Shown here in pieces: positions 28,926-37,419 of a DNA stretch of 64,000 bases. The notes beneath the pieces are model-generated. The model saw only the letters and a list, made by a program, of their open reading frames with translations. It was not told the origin of the DNA and did no database searches. The translations under genes and the position numbers were made by a program. Position 1 is the first letter of the stretch. Every line of letters starts with the position of its first letter. The stretch lies in NCBI RefSeq assembly GCF_041538045.1, contig NZ_JBGOSE010000002.1:316801-380800 (forward strand). Reading direction: 5' to 3'. This DNA comes from Aliiglaciecola sp041538045 (GTDB lineage: Bacteria > Pseudomonadota > Gammaproteobacteria > Enterobacterales > Alteromonadaceae).

Positions 28926-29988
28926 TCACCTCAAAAGGAATTCGAATGCTCACTTTTAAACCGGTTGGATGATTGTGAGATACGACGTAAGAAAAGTTAT
29001 TGGAATACAAGGAGTTAAGCCTTTCTTGAATATTAGGCAGTCCAACACCATTGCTTCTGTTTAGCTGGCCATTTTCAATATCCGCACCAGGGCCATTGTC
29101 ACTGACTTCAAGCATTAAATCTCGCCCGAAAGATTTAGCAACCACTTTTATTTTACCGCCTTTTTCCATTTTGGAAATAGCATACTTAATGGCATTTTCA
29201 ATTATAGGTTGCAATATAAGGCTAGGCACCAAGGCATCCTTGCAATCATCTGCGATATCCCACTCAACCTCTAAACGCTCGTCAAAGCGTACTTTTTCAA
29301 TTTCTAAATACAACTCTAACGCTTGTATCTCATGCTTAAGAGAAATCTTTTTAATGGGGTCTTTATCAAGAGAATAGCGTAGGAAATCACTTAAGCGACT
29401 GACCATAGCCTCAGCGGTTTTATTGTCTTTAACCAAAATTAGTGTACTAATGGCATTCAATGTATTGAACAAAAAATGAGGGTTAAGTTGATACCTAAGC
29501 ATTTTCAAATGCGCTTGATGGGCCATTGTTGACGCTTTGAGGGCATTTTGCTTTTCTTTTTGTAGCATTTGGAAGTTCTTAATCCCAAAATACAAACCAC
29601 TCCAACACACCACCATGATCAGCGAATTGATAGTATTAGTAAAATACATAAACCAAGCATCAGGTCGATAGCCATGCTTATAAATTTCCCAATAATTAAT
29701 ATTCTTTAAAACCGCCCAGAATAAAGCGATGAAATATGCACTGGCTGCTACTGTCAGTAGCATTTTCCAAGCACTTTGTTGGTGAGCCCAACGATAAATG
29801 TAGCGAAGAGGTATAGTTAACAGCCAACCCGCCATAGCATTAAGGACTATAACAAGTATCCAAATTCCGCGCACATCATGCAAGAATGAACCAATATAAT
29901 AAACTATCGCGAAACCAAACCACCCTCCAGTATGTAGGGTCCAAAATAGTCTTTCACGATTTTCATATAGTTTTTGCCAATTGAACAA
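28909..29988 (-). CDS. LytS/YpdA-type membrane histidine kinase
   Basis: 359 residues. Four N-terminal membrane segments (about 20-135) form the sensor. The His_kinase domain has LRYQLNPHFLFNTLNAIS with the phospho-His, then a HATPase domain (IENAIKYAIS, VSDNGPGAD, GVGLPNIQERL). It pairs with the downstream LytTR regulator. The signal is unknown; related systems sense pyruvate, peptides or cell-wall stress. Confidence 0.88.
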   Translation of the reverse strand: MFNWQKLYENRERLFWTLHTGGWFGFAIVYYIGSFLHDVRGIWILVIVLNAMAGWLLTIPLRYIYRWAHQQSAWKMLLTVAASAYFIALFWAVLKNINYWEIYKHGYRPDAWFMYFTNTINSLIMVVCWSGLYFGIKNFQMLQKEKQNALKASTMAHQAHLKMLRYQLNPHFLFNTLNAISTLILVKDNKTAEAMVSRLSDFLRYSLDKDPIKKISLKHEIQALELYLEIEKVRFDERLEVEWDIADDCKDALVPSLILQPIIENAIKYAISKMEKGGKIKVVAKSFGRDLMLEVSDNGPGADIENGQLNRSNGVGLPNIQERLNSLYSNNFSYVVSHNHPTGLKVSIRIPFEVNEGEN

Positions 29989-30208
29989 TAGTCGCTCTCA
30001 AGTGAACAAGTTAAGCCCTGAGTATACGCCTGCTTAATCCAAAAAACTCGTTATTAATCCCAACCTTAGTTAGGTTTGTCGCAAAGGCGACAGATTAACC
30101 ATAAAACTGGATTGGGTTATATTTTGTTGAAAAAACAAAATTGACTTTGCGCTGTACACTTTCTTAGGTTGTAGCCAGAGCCTTACTTAAGTAAGACTCT
30201 AACTTCAT

Positions 30209-30670
30209 TCAATATTGAATATTAAATCGCTTTAACCAATGAACCCACCACCATGCTGGACCCACTAATAAAAACTGTAAATCTTTGAAAAATGATGGCT
30301 TTTTACCTTCAACTTTATGTCCAACAAATTGTAAAATCCACATAATAGCGAATAATGCTAAGCTAAATTGCCACACCGAAATATTCAAATAAACTAACAA
30401 CCTCACGCCACCAAAGCAAAGAATGGTAAGCAAGGTCATGGCTGCACCAATTGGTCCTGACAACTTAAAGTAATACCAAAGCACGGGAATGGAAATCACA
30501 TGGGCCCAAGTGATATCGAAATGATTCAAAAATTCAGGGGTTGGAATAGACCAAATCAGTGCAAAAGTCACAAAGTAAATGGCTGGTACAGCAACCCCGT
30601 GTATAAGAATATTAGTTTTATTTTTATGACTTTCGCCATATTCGTTTAATAACATTTCGACTCTGCGCAT
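30209..30670 (-). CDS. DUF962 (Mpo1-like) membrane protein
   Basis: 153 residues with about four membrane helices. The family pattern is clear: YGESHKNKTNILIHGVAVP at the start and WILQFVGHKVEGKKPSFF near 115-132. The conserved histidines match those of yeast Mpo1, an iron-dependent dioxygenase of fatty-acid alpha-oxidation; whether bacterial members share that activity is not established. Confidence 0.82.
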   Translation of the reverse strand: MRRVEMLLNEYGESHKNKTNILIHGVAVPAIYFVTFALIWSIPTPEFLNHFDITWAHVISIPVLWYYFKLSGPIGAAMTLLTILCFGGVRLLVYLNISVWQFSLALFAIMWILQFVGHKVEGKKPSFFKDLQFLLVGPAWWWVHWLKRFNIQY

Positions 30671-30791
30671 AAATACCTCTTAAATGGAGCGTTAGCTCTG
30701 CACAATATAAATTATTTTTAATTATTAATTGTGATGCTACCTAATTAGGAGTTATCCCCACGACAACGCCTATAATGTTGCTTAGCATAGA

Positions 30792-31472
30792 TTACGCTAT
30801 CATCAACTGATGTAGCAAACCTTCTACAACTTTCTCAGATGCTTCAAATTGAACACCTAAATAAAATCGAATCTCATCCACTTTTTGATTCATAACTATA
30901 CCCGTTAATTCGGATATTTTTCCATCGGGATTTTTAATGGCTAACGTAATATGACTTTTTATGGCTAACTTTTGTTTAACCAATTGACGATCAACAGACA
31001 CTCGACATCCGCTTGAAGATAGGTCCACAATTAGACCATCAAATAACATCACATCGGTTTCCGTCTCAACCACGGTAACATGTACATGGGCCTGTGCTCG
31101 CTGTTCGCTTCTTAACGCATGACATTGAAGTGAAACGGGGAATGTAGTAAATATGAAACGTGCAGGACTGCTAACTATGACACTAATTTTAACTTTGAAT
31201 GCAACCACTTCTCCAGCGTCTTCTTCATGAATATAGCGCACCACTAAAACAGCATCAGGATATATCACGTCACCTAAATCCCCCCAACGAGATTCATCAG
31301 GAAACTTAATGATTAAAAAACGATTACCGTCCATCCCCACAAATTCTGTCTTAATCCTTGAGACTCCAGATGTAGCCATAATTTGCAGATCCAAAGCTAA
31401 CCCAGGACGCATAGCACGCAACTTCCGCAAATCTTGCTGAGATAAGCCCGCCTTTTCCTGCACTATTGCCAC
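30792..31472 (-). CDS. PilZ-domain (YcgR-like) c-di-GMP-binding protein
   Basis: 226 residues from a GTG start. An N-terminal PilZN/YcgR-like barrel (residues 20-105) precedes a PilZ domain. LRSEQRAQAHVHV supplies the RxxxR-type arm and VDLSSSGCRV the (D/N)xSxxG motif. YcgR-like proteins brake flagella when c-di-GMP is high, but no flagellar genes lie nearby. The first arm is slightly irregular (RSEQR). Confidence 0.8.
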   Translation of the reverse strand: MAIVQEKAGLSQQDLRKLRAMRPGLALDLQIMATSGVSRIKTEFVGMDGNRFLIIKFPDESRWGDLGDVIYPDAVLVVRYIHEEDAGEVVAFKVKISVIVSSPARFIFTTFPVSLQCHALRSEQRAQAHVHVTVVETETDVMLFDGLIVDLSSSGCRVSVDRQLVKQKLAIKSHITLAIKNPDGKISELTGIVMNQKVDEIRFYLGVQFEASEKVVEGLLHQLMIA

Positions 31473-31665
31473 TTGTCTGAATTCTCCTAAAGGTTAACAG
31501 TAGATTATCACTGAAGTCATAAATCCCTATGAATTGTATTTTTTTATCATTTAAACTACAACTCTACAACTTTTAACTTCCCTATCAGAGAATAATATCA
31601 ATGCGTTACCTTGATTTAGACTTAACTCAACACTGGCTATCGGTTATGCTTGAACCCTATCATTT

Positions 31666-31691
31666 CGCCATTTACTAAGAGTAAACTGGCG
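31666..31691 (+). promoter_or_regulatory. Hairpin in the leader of the M61 peptidase gene
   Basis: CGCCA-T-TTACT / AGTAA-AC-TGGCG folds as a bulged stem ending about 38 bp upstream of the M61 start. It may be a leader structure or operator; nothing more can be said. Confidence 0.25.
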
Positions 31692-31729
31692 GTCAATTCA
31701 CATCATTACAGTTTAAATAGAGCACAACT

Positions 31730-33517
31730 TTGCAAACACCTGAACAAGTTCATTACGCCGTTACAGTTGACTCCATAGCCGGTCACACATTTAAAGTCAT
31801 TCAAACTATCAATATTTCTGGCAAGCTAGATATCAAGTTCAAACTCCCCGCTTGGATCCCAGGCAGTTATATGATCCGTGATTTTGCCAAGAACATTGTG
31901 TCACTCAAAGCCTATGATGATAATCAAAACAGTTTGCATATAGAAAAGCTAGATAAACAAACTTGGCAAGTTACCGCGGGGACTGGCAAGGTTCATATTG
32001 AAAGTATTGTTTATGCGTTTGATTTGTCGGTGAGAAGTGCCTACATATGCGATGAATATGCATTTTTTAATGGCACTAGTGTTTTCTTCGAAGTTGAGGG
32101 CTACTGTGGCCCATGCAGTGTCAATGTTAGCCTGCCCGAAACGAAGGCAGAGACCTGGTCAATTGCAACGGCCATGTCGCAAACTCAAACCAACAAAGTA
32201 ACTCAGTCTTTTAAAGCCGATAATTACCAAACTTTAATTGATCATCCGGTTATTTTAGGTGAACTAGATATTGCCCGTTTCTCCGTTAAAAATGTGGAGT
32301 TTGAGTTTATTTTAACCGGTTCTCACCAAGCTGATATGGCAAGGATCTGCGCAGACCTACCGAAAATTTGTGAGCACCATTTAAAACTTTTTGACAAAAA
32401 CACGCCAATAGATCGTTATCTATTTATTACGTTACTGTGTGGATCAGGATTTGGAGGCTTAGAGCACAGCCACTCGACAATATTACAATTCCCGCGTAAT
32501 CAACTCCCCACAAAAGCGCAGCAACATAAAATGCCAGACGGCTATCGCACGTTTTTAAGTTTATGCAGTCACGAATTATTCCATACTTGGCATGTTAAAC
32601 GAACAAAGCCGGCGGAGTTTATTAATTTAGATTTAAGTAAAGAAACCTATTCAGAGCAATTATGGATTTACGAAGGCTTTACCAGTTATGTGGATGATTT
32701 GAGCTTGTTGCGCTGCGAATTAATTGACGTAGCTAGCTATTTTGAAGTCTTGGGTCAAACCTTAACGCGACTCAAACGTAACCCAGGTTATGCAAAACAA
32801 ACGGTGACTGAGTCTAGTTATGACGCTTGGACTCGTTTTTATCAGCAAGATGCCAGTGCCGCTAACAACATAGTCAGTTACTATGCTAAGGGAGCTGAAA
32901 TCGCCCTGTGCTTAGATTTATTAATCCGTAAAGAGTCCAATCACAGGCACACAATTTTTGACCTGTTAAAATTACTTTGGCAAAAATTTGGGTCAGTTAA
33001 TTTGGGCACTCAAAACGACTCAATTCAACGGATATTGAAAGAAGACTTAAATCTTGATTTGGATAGTTTTCTAGATACAGCTTTGTATCACACCTTCCCT
33101 CTACCAACTAAGGAATTGCTAGCAGAGTTTGGTGTTGATATGCAGTTAAGAACACGGAAAGACGCCAGTGACAAAGGGGGAAAACCAGCAGATGAATCCC
33201 TTACTCTTGATTTTGGTGCTACTTTTGACGCTGCTGCAACGGGCATTTTAATACAACAAGTTTTAGAAGGTTCAGCAGCATATGCAGCGGGTTTACAGGT
33301 TAAAGACAACCTGATTGCTATCGAACAATGGCAAATAAACAAAGATACATTTTTCAGTACCCTAGAGAATTATCGAGATCAGACTATAGTAAAATTGTTT
33401 GTGTTTCGCGACGGCAAGTTAAAAACCTTTGAGATGCCAATTTTACCGGCATCCAAAGACACTGTTTACTTAACTACCTCTAATCAACAAAAACAAACTC
33501 TGTGGCTAAACTCTTAG
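31730..33517 (+). CDS. M61-family aminopeptidase with PDZ domain
   Basis: 595 residues from a TTG start. The zinc motif is HELFH in CSHELFHTWHVKR (near residue 283), and the downstream glutamate is in YEGFTSYVDDL. An N-terminal beta domain precedes the gluzincin core. A C-terminal PDZ domain (about 495-575, GILIQQVLEGSAAYAAGLQVKDNLI) follows. The family prefers N-terminal Gly/Ala. No signal peptide is visible, so it may be cytoplasmic. Two strong hairpins follow the gene. Confidence 0.9.
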   Translation: MQTPEQVHYAVTVDSIAGHTFKVIQTINISGKLDIKFKLPAWIPGSYMIRDFAKNIVSLKAYDDNQNSLHIEKLDKQTWQVTAGTGKVHIESIVYAFDLSVRSAYICDEYAFFNGTSVFFEVEGYCGPCSVNVSLPETKAETWSIATAMSQTQTNKVTQSFKADNYQTLIDHPVILGELDIARFSVKNVEFEFILTGSHQADMARICADLPKICEHHLKLFDKNTPIDRYLFITLLCGSGFGGLEHSHSTILQFPRNQLPTKAQQHKMPDGYRTFLSLCSHELFHTWHVKRTKPAEFINLDLSKETYSEQLWIYEGFTSYVDDLSLLRCELIDVASYFEVLGQTLTRLKRNPGYAKQTVTESSYDAWTRFYQQDASAANNIVSYYAKGAEIALCLDLLIRKESNHRHTIFDLLKLLWQKFGSVNLGTQNDSIQRILKEDLNLDLDSFLDTALYHTFPLPTKELLAEFGVDMQLRTRKDASDKGGKPADESLTLDFGATFDAAATGILIQQVLEGSAAYAAGLQVKDNLIAIEQWQINKDTFFSTLENYRDQTIVKLFVFRDGKLKTFEMPILPASKDTVYLTTSNQQKQTLWLNS

Positions 33518-33532
33518 CACAACCATGCAATA

Positions 33533-33618
33533 ACGGTGTTTAGATCCATTAACACCGTGATTGATCTAAGCACTTAGCAGCTCGAGGTAAATTTAGCGCA
33601 AGTAAATTTACCTCGAGC
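33533..33618. terminator. Two consecutive strong hairpins after the M61 gene
   Basis: First stem: ACGGTGTT/AACACCGT with a 10-nt loop (33533-33558). Second: perfect 16-bp arms GCTCGAGGTAAATTTA and its complement with a 7-nt loop (33580-33618). Neither has a T-run, but position at the end of a gene suggests transcript-end or stabilising structures, possibly acting on both strands. Confidence 0.5.
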
Positions 33619-33759
33619 GTACTTACCATGGATGAATATGTCTTACGTTTGCCTTTAATGAATTTATCCTGTCTGCATTTTCCTTGGAGAGCTTTACTTG
33701 TCACTCCCCAACATAAAAATTGTTTACAGATTTAAGTGCCAATTTCGGTTAGGTTTAAA

Positions 33760-34161
33760 CTACCAATAACCGCCATTCTTATTAACAATGGCTGAGAGCA
33801 TAAATCCGATTGTAGCACTGCAAAACAGCAAGCCGATTAAAAAGAATGGTGTAAATTTAGCGATGGCAAAACGTATGTTTCGTCTCTCTATACTGTCAAT
33901 AACTTCATCTAAATCAGATTCGTCGTAGTGGTAACGATTAACAATATAACGGGAGGAATCTCCCACCTCGGTAAAGTAAAAATGGTACTTATCTAATAAC
34001 TCTCTTAACCGAACAGGATCCATTTTAGTTTGTTGCAATACATCTTCGAAAGCGACGCCGTTTGGTTCAAAACCGTCCAACACTCGATGTATTTTTACCA
34101 CCTCAGAGGCTTTCATGGGTTTAATGCCAATAATTGTACTCATGTCTAAATCGTATTTCAT
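33760..34161 (-). CDS. Small protein with C-terminal membrane segment, unknown
   Basis: 133 residues. A soluble part (1-100) rich in charged residues is followed by one membrane segment (about 104-127, FTPFFLIGLLFCSATIGFML). It looks like a tail-anchored protein. Domain not recognised; VVKIHRVLDGFEPNGVAFEDVL suggests a winged-helix-like fold, which is speculative. Confidence 0.6.
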   Translation of the reverse strand: MKYDLDMSTIIGIKPMKASEVVKIHRVLDGFEPNGVAFEDVLQQTKMDPVRLRELLDKYHFYFTEVGDSSRYIVNRYHYDESDLDEVIDSIERRNIRFAIAKFTPFFLIGLLFCSATIGFMLSAIVNKNGGYW

Positions 34162-34241
34162 CGCAGAAACCTTTGTTTATGACTCAATACAAAATATATC
34201 ACCAAATCCAGATAGCCATGGTACAGTTTTTAACAAAGAAT

Positions 34242-35054
34242 TTAATCAGCGTTTCTTGCAGGAACAAGAAACGCAGGATCAACTCGTTGATTCTGCCAAT
34301 TCATTCGCCAATCTAAATGTGCACCTGTTACACGCCCAGTAGCCCCTATTTCTGCTACCAACTGACCTTGCTTTACTGTCTCGCCCACTTCTACATGACC
34401 GGCATGTAAATGCAGAAACGTAGAGGAAACGCCATGACCATGGTCGATAATCATAGTGCCACCTGAATAATACATATCAGGTACCCAAAGGGTAACTATA
34501 CCATCGGCGGGAGCATAAACAGGTGTTCCTGTTGGTGCGGCAACATCAATTCCAAAATGAGGTCTTTTAGGCTGACCATTTAACACCCGTTGACTGCCGT
34601 ATACGCCGCTTATGGGTCCTTCTGCAGGCCAAATAAAGGTTTGCATAAAGTCGGTACGCGAGTCACGGAGGGCCCGTGCTTTAGCCACTTGTTGGTTATC
34701 TAAGCGAATTCTAGCCAATACATCTTCAGGAGGAGTGACCATTTTAGGTGGTAACCCTTCAATCCGTTGAATATCGTATTCACGCTTTTTCAAAATGACA
34801 TCTTGACGTTGTTTAGGTTGATCTGGTGCCTGCCAACTAAGTTCATGTTTTAGCTCGGCGTCACGACCAAAACCAAATACAAAATAGCCCTGCTCAGATA
34901 CCTCCAATGCTTTGCCATCCAACCACACTTGGCTACCTTCAGGTGCTTTTCCGCGTATTAGTGCCCCTTGAGAAAACTCTCCTTGCAGTTCAACTGCTAG
35001 GCTATTCAAGCTCACCAATAAACTAAGAAAAGTAACAAATAAGATTTTAAGCAT
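34242..35054 (-). CDS. M23-family (LytM) metallopeptidase
   Basis: 270 residues from the ATG at 35054 (AGGAG upstream); the frame is open 12 codons further but lacks support. A signal peptide (LKILFVTFLSLLVSLNSLA) is followed by a beta domain and a C-terminal LytM domain. Zinc ligands appear in HFGID, HLHAGH and AHLDW. It probably cleaves peptidoglycan cross-links in the periplasm. The start overlaps the stop of the QueD-like gene by 8 bp. Confidence 0.88.
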   Translation of the reverse strand: MLKILFVTFLSLLVSLNSLAVELQGEFSQGALIRGKAPEGSQVWLDGKALEVSEQGYFVFGFGRDAELKHELSWQAPDQPKQRQDVILKKREYDIQRIEGLPPKMVTPPEDVLARIRLDNQQVAKARALRDSRTDFMQTFIWPAEGPISGVYGSQRVLNGQPKRPHFGIDVAAPTGTPVYAPADGIVTLWVPDMYYSGGTMIIDHGHGVSSTFLHLHAGHVEVGETVKQGQLVAEIGATGRVTGAHLDWRMNWQNQRVDPAFLVPARNAD

Positions 35055-35922
35055 AAGCAATGGCTCCTTTTCCAACCCCTTCAAATGCAAGCACTTTGAA
35101 GTTACTTTGTGAACGTTGTTGTTTTAATTCTAACGCCATAAATTGAGCTAGACATTCCACTGTGGAGTCGGTGTTTACAATGTCACATTCAGATTTAGGA
35201 ATCGCCAGTGAAAATTCACCTTGAGATGATTCATAATTAAAGAAAAAGTGCGTGGTGATATCTTCTACGTACTCAGATAAAACACTTTGTTGGCCGTCGA
35301 TAATGTCTTCTTCACTGCCAATGTATATATCTTGCCAACGTTTGGCCCAATATTCCTGCCAATCTAAATTCAATTTATCGTTTTCATACACCACAACTTT
35401 AGAACGGTGTCCATGAGCAATACGCTGACAGTTACCATCATGTTTTTTTAGGCCATGTGTATAATGATAAAACGGAGTATTGATCACTTCGGGACGCAAG
35501 ATTAATTCGATTCCATCAACATTACTCGGAAGATGCGTGGCAATCACCTCTTTTAAGTATTGGCCGACAGACTCGATATCAACTTCTGTTGAATAAACAA
35601 ACGCATAAGCTTCAGCCGGACACAAAAGGTGAATGGACTTGCCATCTGTTCGCAGAAAATCCACTTTTACCTCACCGCTATTGGCATCACGCTTAATCTT
35701 GCTAAATGCATGTTCCGCCGGCACAAGTAATTTGTGATCGACATATTCGTCGATAAGAAATTTGAGTTCTTTTTTCACTTTTCCGAAGTCGAGAACCATG
35801 CTTTCTTCGTTGAGTTCACCATCTAAGACCACATCCACAATCCAACTTTCACCAACCATCCCTCTTTGTGCACAAAGGTAGGAAAAGTCCATTACGGTTA
35901 AGTCGTTGACAAAAAGCTGCAT
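35047..35922 (-). CDS. Tandem 6-pyruvoyl-tetrahydropterin-synthase (QueD)-like protein
   Basis: 291 residues, twice the size of QueD. The N-terminal half has the fold pattern (LDFGKVKKELKFLIDEYVDHKLLVP) but its HxH position reads GES. The C-terminal half keeps CQRIAHGHRS, which could supply Cys and two His zinc ligands, and a Glu near TDSTVECLAQF. Similar two-domain proteins occur in Vibrio and Shewanella. A pterin or deazapurine reaction is possible; it may instead be a non-catalytic paralogue. Coupled to the M23 gene. Confidence 0.72.
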   Translation of the reverse strand: MQLFVNDLTVMDFSYLCAQRGMVGESWIVDVVLDGELNEESMVLDFGKVKKELKFLIDEYVDHKLLVPAEHAFSKIKRDANSGEVKVDFLRTDGKSIHLLCPAEAYAFVYSTEVDIESVGQYLKEVIATHLPSNVDGIELILRPEVINTPFYHYTHGLKKHDGNCQRIAHGHRSKVVVYENDKLNLDWQEYWAKRWQDIYIGSEEDIIDGQQSVLSEYVEDITTHFFFNYESSQGEFSLAIPKSECDIVNTDSTVECLAQFMALELKQQRSQSNFKVLAFEGVGKGAIAYA

Positions 35923-36023
35923 AGTGTAAAGTAGTCCTGTAATTTTAATCTAGAAAATAAACGTTTAAAGATGAGCAAGTATATCGCATTCAGATAACAA
36001 CGGCATGTTTGTATTAGACAAAC

Positions 36024-37073
36024 CTAGCTGTTATTTCGAGTTAACTGATCTTTTAAATTAGGCGGAATGCCTTTAATTAATAAGGTGTCTGAATTTGAAT
36101 CATATTGCACACGATCACCATATAATGCTCGGTCAAAACTCAAGCTAATACCGCCACCTTGACCACTAAACTTAGCCAAGGTTTTTAATGCACTGCGATC
36201 AGCTTGGAACGATGATTCTAAAGGCGTTTCCGCTTGTTGATTAAAGTCTACAAAATTCCGCCCCTCTTCTTGAGGCAAGCTTTGTGATAACTCTTCAATT
36301 TGAATGTCATCCCCTTGTTCCAATTTAGCCTTATAATAATCAGACACAATTTGGCGGGTTTGATGTTGTTCTTCTTTATCTAATTGTTCAGAGGCAATAA
36401 ACTCATCTACTGTTTTCAGCAGTTGTTTATTTTGCTGTTTAATATCCACAAGCTCTTCACAACCAATAAAGTGCATAAAGAAATCAGACACTTTTCTGCC
36501 CATTCGACCTTTAATAAAACTAATATAACGATTTTGTTCAGGTTGAATTTTTAATTGAGTTAAATCAATTCTTACCGCCAGTTGCATTTTTGCAAGATCA
36601 AGATGATCGCTGTAAGTTAATTCTAACCCTTCGGTGATTTCAACGTGTTGTTTGGTATTTAACAACGCGATCATCAAATACTCGGTGGCTAAAAATTCAT
36701 AGTGACTAAAGATTACAAAGCCGGTCTCCACCGTCGCCATCTCTAGCATACTTTTTTTGAGCTTTTCACAACTGGCAACACTGAAATCAATAAAGGTGTC
36801 AGGCTGGGCAATCATCGCTAATAACTCAGTGCGGAACGCATCGTTCCCTTTAACTGCATCTTCATCAGCTGGATCATCAGTTTGAGACTGTTGATCAATA
36901 AAACTTCCGACCCCTTTACCTGGCTTTTGATTGAACACTTGATTGATTTGCTGTGCCAGTGTTTCAATATCAGGCGTAACGTCAAAACAGGTGCTTTTGG
37001 GAACAACCGTTAATTCTTGTTGTTCATTTATACCTAATTGATGTACCACAAAGTGTTGAATAACAGCGCTCAT
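36024..37073 (-). CDS. yejK: Nucleoid-associated protein YejK (NdpA)
   Basis: 349 residues, close to the E. coli YejK length. Opens IQHFVVHQLG; the C-terminal half carries NFVDFN and LSFDRALYGDRVQYD as in the family. It binds the nucleoid; the precise role is unsettled. It is divergent from yejL-yejM, the same arrangement as in E. coli. Confidence 0.9.
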   Translation of the reverse strand: MSAVIQHFVVHQLGINEQQELTVVPKSTCFDVTPDIETLAQQINQVFNQKPGKGVGSFIDQQSQTDDPADEDAVKGNDAFRTELLAMIAQPDTFIDFSVASCEKLKKSMLEMATVETGFVIFSHYEFLATEYLMIALLNTKQHVEITEGLELTYSDHLDLAKMQLAVRIDLTQLKIQPEQNRYISFIKGRMGRKVSDFFMHFIGCEELVDIKQQNKQLLKTVDEFIASEQLDKEEQHQTRQIVSDYYKAKLEQGDDIQIEELSQSLPQEEGRNFVDFNQQAETPLESSFQADRSALKTLAKFSGQGGGISLSFDRALYGDRVQYDSNSDTLLIKGIPPNLKDQLTRNNS

Positions 37074-37194
37074 GAAAATCTAACCTTCTAAAGTGATAAA
37101 AAATAAAAAAACCGACCATTGAATAAACAGCACCTAGTTACTATCTGTTCGAATACTTGTTACTATTTACCTAAATCGGTTTAAAGGTTCAAAC

Positions 37195-37419
37195 ATGCCG
37201 CAACAATCCAAATATTCAGACGCTCAATTTGAAGCGCTAATGAATGACATAGTATTTGCTCTTGAAAAAAATCAAGCAAACAGAGATTTATCTTTAATGG
37301 CGTTGGGAAATGTAATCACCAACATCTTTTTGCATCAAGTAAACGATAACCAGCGCGAAAAAATGGCCGCTCAGTTTACACAAATCTTGATGAAAAGTAT
37401 CAATGGAAAACAAAAATAA
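37195..37419 (+). CDS. yejL: YejL, DUF1414 protein
   Basis: 74 residues: QSKYSDAQFEALMNDIVFALEKNQANRDLSLMALGN pattern of the DUF1414 family. Its stop abuts the yejM ATG, so the two are co-translated. Function unknown; gene order yejK/yejL-yejM is conserved in gammaproteobacteria. Confidence 0.88.
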   Translation: MPQQSKYSDAQFEALMNDIVFALEKNQANRDLSLMALGNVITNIFLHQVNDNQREKMAAQFTQILMKSINGKQK

